Shown: in pieces, positions 59,291 through 64,000 of the stretch
Layout of the letters: every line of letters starts with the position of its first letter
How positions within the stretch are numbered: position 1 is the stretch's first letter
Assembly: GCA_963970005.1 (NCBI GenBank)
Contig: CAXAMN010021984.1
Span: 747,755 to 811,754 of the forward strand
DNA length: 64,000 nucleotides
Direction of reading: 5' to 3'
Origin: Durusdinium trenchii
Lineage: Eukaryota > Sar > Dinophyceae > Suessiales > Symbiodiniaceae
The notes under the pieces: generated by a model
Seen by the model: the letters and a program-made list of their open reading frames with translations, nothing else
What the model was told of the DNA's origin: nothing
Databases searched by the model: none
Made by a program: the position numbers and the translations under genes

Positions 59291-62093
59291 CTACCACGTG
59301 GCTCAACGTATGGACCTCCCATGTACTTGTAAGAAGGAAACGACACACGTGAGCTGTGAGGGTTCTTTGACACGCCAAACAGCTTTTTACACGCCGGAGT
59401 TCGCTAGGAGGGTTTGTGAGACCATCCTTCAAGGAGACGCACCCCAAGAGATTCGAAAAGAACTGGAGGGTTGTTTTGAGGGTTGTGATCTGTTTGGTCG
59501 TGGTTTGATGTGTGTTTGTGAAGACGGAAAACGACACGATGCAAACCTCCAGTGTGGTTCATGTCGGAGTGATCTGACCGGGATTCTCGCCGCTGACGAG
59601 GAAGTTCCATGTTCACTTACCAAAGACCAAATTCACAAGAAACTGTACCTCCTCCATTCGGCTACCGGACATAGCCCCACCAAGTACCTTGTTCAGGCGC
59701 TGCGACGCCGAGGGGTTCACAAGAAAATAATTGAGGAAGCAGAGCGCTTCACCTGTTCCGTATGCGCGGAACGTGCACGTCCGCAGCCCAGGAATGTTGC
59801 GGCACTTGAACCCCAGCCACCAAAGTTCGCGACTTTGTCGGCAGACGTGGGAAACTTCATACAACCAAACACAGGTGAACACGTTCAATTCGTGCTGTTT
59901 GTTGATGAGGGATCTAGGTTTCGGGTGGCCCGAATCGTCACGAAAGGTAAGAAACAACACCCATCGGCCGCACAGTTCATCACAGTGCTCAAAGAAGCTT
60001 GGATATCCTATTTTGGAACCCCTTTGAATCTCCGTTTAGACCCCGATGGCGCTTTTCGGAGTAGGGAGTTGCTGGAGTACTGCGATCAACACCAAATATT
60101 CCTGGATATCATTCCAGGCGAAGGACACTGGAAGTTGGGAACATGTGAACGCAGTATACAAGCAATAAAGGAGTTGCTGTACAAGGTATGTTCCGACATG
60201 CCAGACATTTCCATGGAAGATGCCCTGTCGGAATGTGTTCGTGTCCTCAACAACAGAGAAGTTGTACGCGGTTATTCACCGATTCAGCATGTTTTGGGAA
60301 GAGCACCAGACGATACAGGACGATTCTTCACACCGGACACCGCCAACTCACCAGACCTCTTGTCAGAAACGCCAGCACAAGAACACCAGCGAACAGCAGA
60401 GTTGCGACTAGCAGCTGAGAAGGCGTTTCTTGATTGGAACAACAACCAAAGATTGAGTAGGGCGAGAAACTCCAAACATCATCGTTTGTTGGATTTTACA
60501 GCAGGTGATTTGGTGTATATTTGGAGGAAACAAGTGACCGGTAAGGATGCACAACCAGTGAAAAGTACACATGGAAAATTTGTTGGGCCAGCCCGGATCC
60601 TTGCTACAGAAAACCGGAGAGATGACCAGGGTCATCTAATTGCAGGATCCTCGGTATGGTTAGTCAGAGGCCGTAGATTGTTGAAATGTTGTCCAGAACA
60701 GTTGAGACATGCCTCCGAACGCGAGAAAATCCTGGACGAGTTGCATTCAGAAGAGTCTCAACCATGGAGCTTCCCGAGAGTAGCAGAAGAGTTGGGAGGA
60801 AATGACTATGAAGACTGGTCAGAACATCCAGAGGAAAGTGAATGGCAACGTGCAGGAGACCCTCGACATGAATGGCAACCACATGTTCGACAACGAGGCA
60901 AACGACCTATGCCACCTGACTACGAGGTAGACGTGTGTCCAGAAGGATCAGCCAGTAGCCGGCTGAGGCGATCAGTTGACTTCCATGAAGCCCCAGATGA
61001 GAACATGCTGGCACAAAGCCTGGTTCCACCGTGTGGATTCCAGTCGGGAACAACATGGATCCAGCAAGTCAAAGAGACAGCATTTCTCACAGAAGAGGAA
61101 GAAAGTTTCTGGCAACAAGAGACCGCAGCAGTATCCATTGAGATCGACATGCCACAGACACGAGGAGCTTCAGAACGAGCTTTCAAGAACCTGAGTGCCT
61201 TCCCGGTGTCAGCCATGAAAAGAAAGACCATAGAAGTCTCAGAGAAGCGAATGACCCCAGAAGAACGCATCGCCTTCCAGAAGGCAAAAGCAGTGGAGGT
61301 CTCCAACTTCATTGCCGCAAAGGCGTTTGAAGCATTGCCGAAGGGATACCGAGCTCGAAGAGAAGACGCAGTCAGGATGAGATGGATCCTCATCTGGAAG
61401 CAACTGCCAGATGGTGGCCGGAAGGCAAAGGCAAGAGCCGTGTTGCTTGGCTATCAGGACCCTATGTATGAAGGACGAGCAACGACATCACCAACTACCA
61501 CCAGGCAAACGAGACAGATACAGCTGACCATAGCAGCATCCAAGGGCTTCCAGACCCGCAAGGGCGATGTCACTGGAGCCTTCTTGCAGTCTCGAGAGTA
61601 CCCAGATGAGTTGCTATGCATCCCATGTCCAGAGATTCTGGAGGCGATGGGATTAGCGCCAGAGACCATGACAAAAGTTCGGAAAGCATGTTATGGACTG
61701 GTCGATGCGCCACTTGAGTGGTACAGATCGATCAGTGAATATTTCCATACATTGGGACTTCGACGTTGTTGGTCAGACCCATGTTGCTGGACTTTTGTGG
61801 ACAAGAATGAACTTCAAGGCATCATATCAGGACATGTCGATGATTTTGTCTTTTCAGGAAATGAAGATAACGTAGCCTGGAAGTCAATCTTGGAGTCCAT
61901 ACAGAGACAATACAAATGGTCAGATTGGGAAAGCGAACAGTTCACACAATGTGGCATCAAGGTTGAACGCTACGCAGATGGAACCTATGCACTTTCCCAA
62001 GAAGCATACATAGAAGAGCTGAAGTACATCAACATTCGAGCACATAGAAAACAAGACAAACACAGCGAAACCGATGACTGGGAGAAAGGATAA
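59280..62093 (+). pseudogene. Integrase and reverse transcriptase
   Basis: A 937-codon open frame. Integrase comes first: an HHCC zinc finger (LLHSATGHSP with H-x4-H, and FTCSVCAE), a DDE core with TLSADVGN, RLDPDGAFRS and GHWKLGTCERSIQ, and a C-terminal SH3-like segment with GDLVYIWRK, GKFVGPARIL and SSVWLVRGRRLLKC. Reverse transcriptase follows: MRWILIWKQLPDG, KARAVLLGYQDP, TRKGDVTGAFLQS with the first Asp, ACYGLVDAPLEWYRS, and GHVDDFVFSG with the catalytic Asp pair (His replaces the common Tyr). Catalytic residues are intact. The in-frame TAA at 62091-62093 separates it from RNase H. Confidence 0.92.
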
Positions 62094-62942
62094 CTTCGAA
62101 CCTTGCTTGGAGGTGTCAGCTGGTTGGCACAACAGACAGCACCACACTTCTCAGCAGAGACGAGCTTGTTGCTATCGGAAGTTTCACGCAGTACCGTAGA
62201 GACCCTGCATCGTGCAAATAAGCTGATGTGTCAAGTGAAGGCCATGAAAGACCACAAACTCTTGATCCCCAAACTCCGTTTGGATTCCCTGGGTTTGTTT
62301 GTTTGGTGCGACGCCGCAAACCAGAACCGTATTGATGGCAGTAGTACTCAAGGCTATATCATAGGTGCCTCACACCTCAGCATGCTCGAAGGGGCTTGTG
62401 AACATGTTTCCCCGATTGCTTGGAACTCATCCCGTATTCAACGGGTTTGCAGAAGCCCCGGAGCGAGTGAAGCAGCAGCAGCAGTAAATGCTGAAGATGC
62501 CTTGTATTTTGCAAGGTTTCAATGGTCTGAAATGATAGGTAGGCCCATGCACTTAAGACATGTGAACGAAGCCGTGAACACCGTTCCAGGTTGCTTGATA
62601 ACCGATTCGAGAAACGTATACGATAAGATGAAGACTGAGGTCGTATGCACCCGAGGTACGGAGCGAAGAGTAGACATCGAGCTGATGAGTTTGAAACATG
62701 GCCAGCTAAGGAACGCAGTGGTTATTCGATGGGTACACAGCGACGCCCAATTGAGCAATTCGCTGACCAAGAACGAGCAGAGGCAGTTGCAGCTGTTCTA
62801 CAAGATGCACCAGAAGTGGCGCATTGTCCAAGACACCAACATGGCATCCGCCAAGAAGAGGAAGGAACAGAACATAGACCCACTGACAAACAACATCACC
62901 TCACAACATGAACCAGACAAGCAACAGAACGACAGTAACTAG
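62094..62942 (+). pseudogene. RNase H domain of pol
   Basis: In the same frame as the reverse transcriptase, after the TAA at 62091. It reads LLGGVSWLAQQTAPHFSAE, then LFVWCDAANQNRIDGSSTQG (first acidic residue), GASEAAAAVNAEDALYFARF (Glu), PGCLITDSRNVYDKM (Asp) and VIRWVHSDAQLSNSLTK (Asp). All four catalytic acids are present. It ends in a basic, Gln/Asn-rich tail at the TAG at 62940. Only the single stop separates this domain from the frame upstream. Confidence 0.9.
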
Positions 62943-63041
62943 AAGTCCCGGACCTGGAAACGCGCTGTTTCGTGGTTCGCTTGTTTTCTTTTTCGAAGAG
63001 TACGCAGTGGCTTGATTGCATTTAAAGGGGACCCGGTGGCA

Positions 63042-63211
63042 TGCAATGCGAGCATTGTGACAGTTTGCTGTCCAACCGCCACCAGTCAAGTGGATCAAAA
63101 GAAGCTGTCCACGGGCCAGTTCGAAGTCGCACAGTCACTTCATAGGAGAGCCCCGTAGGTTTCCTTGTCCTCTGGACTTGAGGTAGACGTAGGCTGTGCT
63201 GACCGCTTACA
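63042..63211 (+). repeat. Right LTR
   Basis: 170 bp with the same TG...CA termini as the left LTR and one difference from it (T at 63135). A TA microsatellite begins at its end. Confidence 0.95.
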
Positions 63212-63222
63212 TATATATATAT

Positions 63223-64000
63223 ACCTGGAGCCTGGAACACCTACCAAAATCTAGTCGTTTTTGATTTTTTGATCGACCATCAAAAAAACAAATCCAAGAC
63301 CTGTGCCGGTGTCACAAAGGGCACTCCAGGGATTCCAAAGTGTATTGAATAACAACACCAAAGTTGCGCCATAAAGTTGAGCGTTTGCGTCGTTTTGTTG
63401 ATCGTTTGCGTTGTATTTTTGGTTGTTGTTTCAGGTGGTTCACACAACGGCGTTGTGTTTCTAGTCGTTTGAGTCGTGTTTATAAATGTTGTGTTGTATT
63501 TTTAAGCGTTTGGGTGTCTCCAGCTCGTTTCCGGCAAGGTTTCCACATAGCGAAAGCAGTCCTTGATATTTTTTGATCGTTTTAGCCAAACACCCAAAAA
63601 CAGAACACCAATGCCATGTGGCGTCTCAAAACTGATTGGCACTCAAAAAACGGTGATCGTTTGGGGTTCCAGGTATATATAACTTATTTCGGGGTGGAAA
63701 TTAATCCGCCGAAATTCCATTGGGAAAAGGAAGTCAGTGAGATTCTCGAGTGAAGTTGTTACCAGACTTTCTTCCCCCTGAAGTGGCCGAGGAACTGGTG
63801 CCCGAAGTGCATGGCAGCGTACAGTATCGTACAGTAGGTTCCTTTGCTTGGTCATGTTCCTTTCGTGAAAGAATGAGGTATGAAACAGTATGAATAACAT
63901 CTATTCTGTTGAAGGTTGATCTGCAAATGCCCATCAAGCTCTCCTTTTGCATCGGGCAGTCTGTGGATATTTTTTTGTTGGCCACCCATTCTGCAACAAG
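63223..64000. other. No gene supported
   Basis: T-rich sequence with repeated cgtttg/gttgtgt words (63,370-63,510) and short open frames only. Confidence 0.4.

Larger units (their letters stand above)
55471..63211 (+). mobile_element. Ty1/copia-type LTR retrotransposon, full length but frame-broken
   Basis: Flanked by two 170-bp direct repeats that begin TG and end CA and differ at one base. The internal order is gag, zinc knuckle, aspartic protease, helical accessory segment, methyltransferase-like domain, integrase, reverse transcriptase, RNase H. Integrase before reverse transcriptase defines the copia type. A primer-binding site follows the left LTR directly, and an A/G-rich tract (63,020-63,029) lies shortly before the right LTR. 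The element sits in a TA microsatellite, so a target-site duplication cannot be told apart from the repeat. The polyprotein is interrupted by at least two in-frame stops and several frame changes, described with the parts. Confidence 0.95.

Noticed and set aside
1-64000. Bacterial contamination, suggested by the DddL-like cupin and flavocytochrome-type enzyme
   Set aside because: Both are interrupted by introns with phases that fit, there are no operons or ribosome-binding sites, and the surrounding DNA is full of eukaryotic repeats.

Overview
This window looks like nuclear DNA of a dinoflagellate, most likely a symbiodiniacean. Three observations support this. Genes are cut into many short exons. 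The introns whose ends can be fixed by reading frame start with GT, GC or GA, end in AG, and are nearly always followed by a G. All host genes found lie on the minus strand. Much of the rest is intron, tandem repeat and mobile-element sequence. There is no sign of bacterial gene layout.

Layout: 4.1-5.1 kb holds exons of a DddL-like cupin (DMSP lyase family). 7.2-7.45 kb holds another cupin-like exon. 5.3-6.8 kb and 15.4-18.2 kb carry related minisatellite arrays, each followed by a short hairpin-forming cap sequence. 9.1-10.6 kb has candidate exons of an unidentified gene. 20.7-23.2 kb is a split crotonase (enoyl-CoA hydratase family) gene. 24.7-32.55 kb is a soluble fumarate reductase/flavocytochrome c-type gene that can be read as 16 exons making 503 residues with no break in frame. 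33.6-34.2 kb is the 3' end of a small unidentified gene. 36.5-38.7 kb is a decayed non-LTR retrotransposon fragment with an OTU-like protease segment. 34.6, 39.1-39.6 and 43.6-44.15 kb carry a second repeat family made of GGTTGG-type arrays, a module of about 75 bp and a 3' hairpin. 44.3-49.0 kb is a J-domain protein gene with long charged helices. 51.9-53.2 kb is a two-exon gene for a short acidic protein.

55,471-63,211 is a Ty1/copia-type LTR retrotransposon on the plus strand. It has 170-bp LTRs (one mismatch), a primer-binding site, gag with a zinc knuckle, protease, integrase, reverse transcriptase and RNase H. Between protease and integrase it carries a helical segment and a methyltransferase-like domain. 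The polyprotein frame is broken in several places although the LTRs are almost identical.

The host genes touch DMSP cleavage, CoA-ester chemistry and fumarate reduction, but nothing in the sequence shows that they act together. Large stretches hold nothing I can assign. Exon limits come from reading frame and splice-site logic alone and have not been tested against transcripts.
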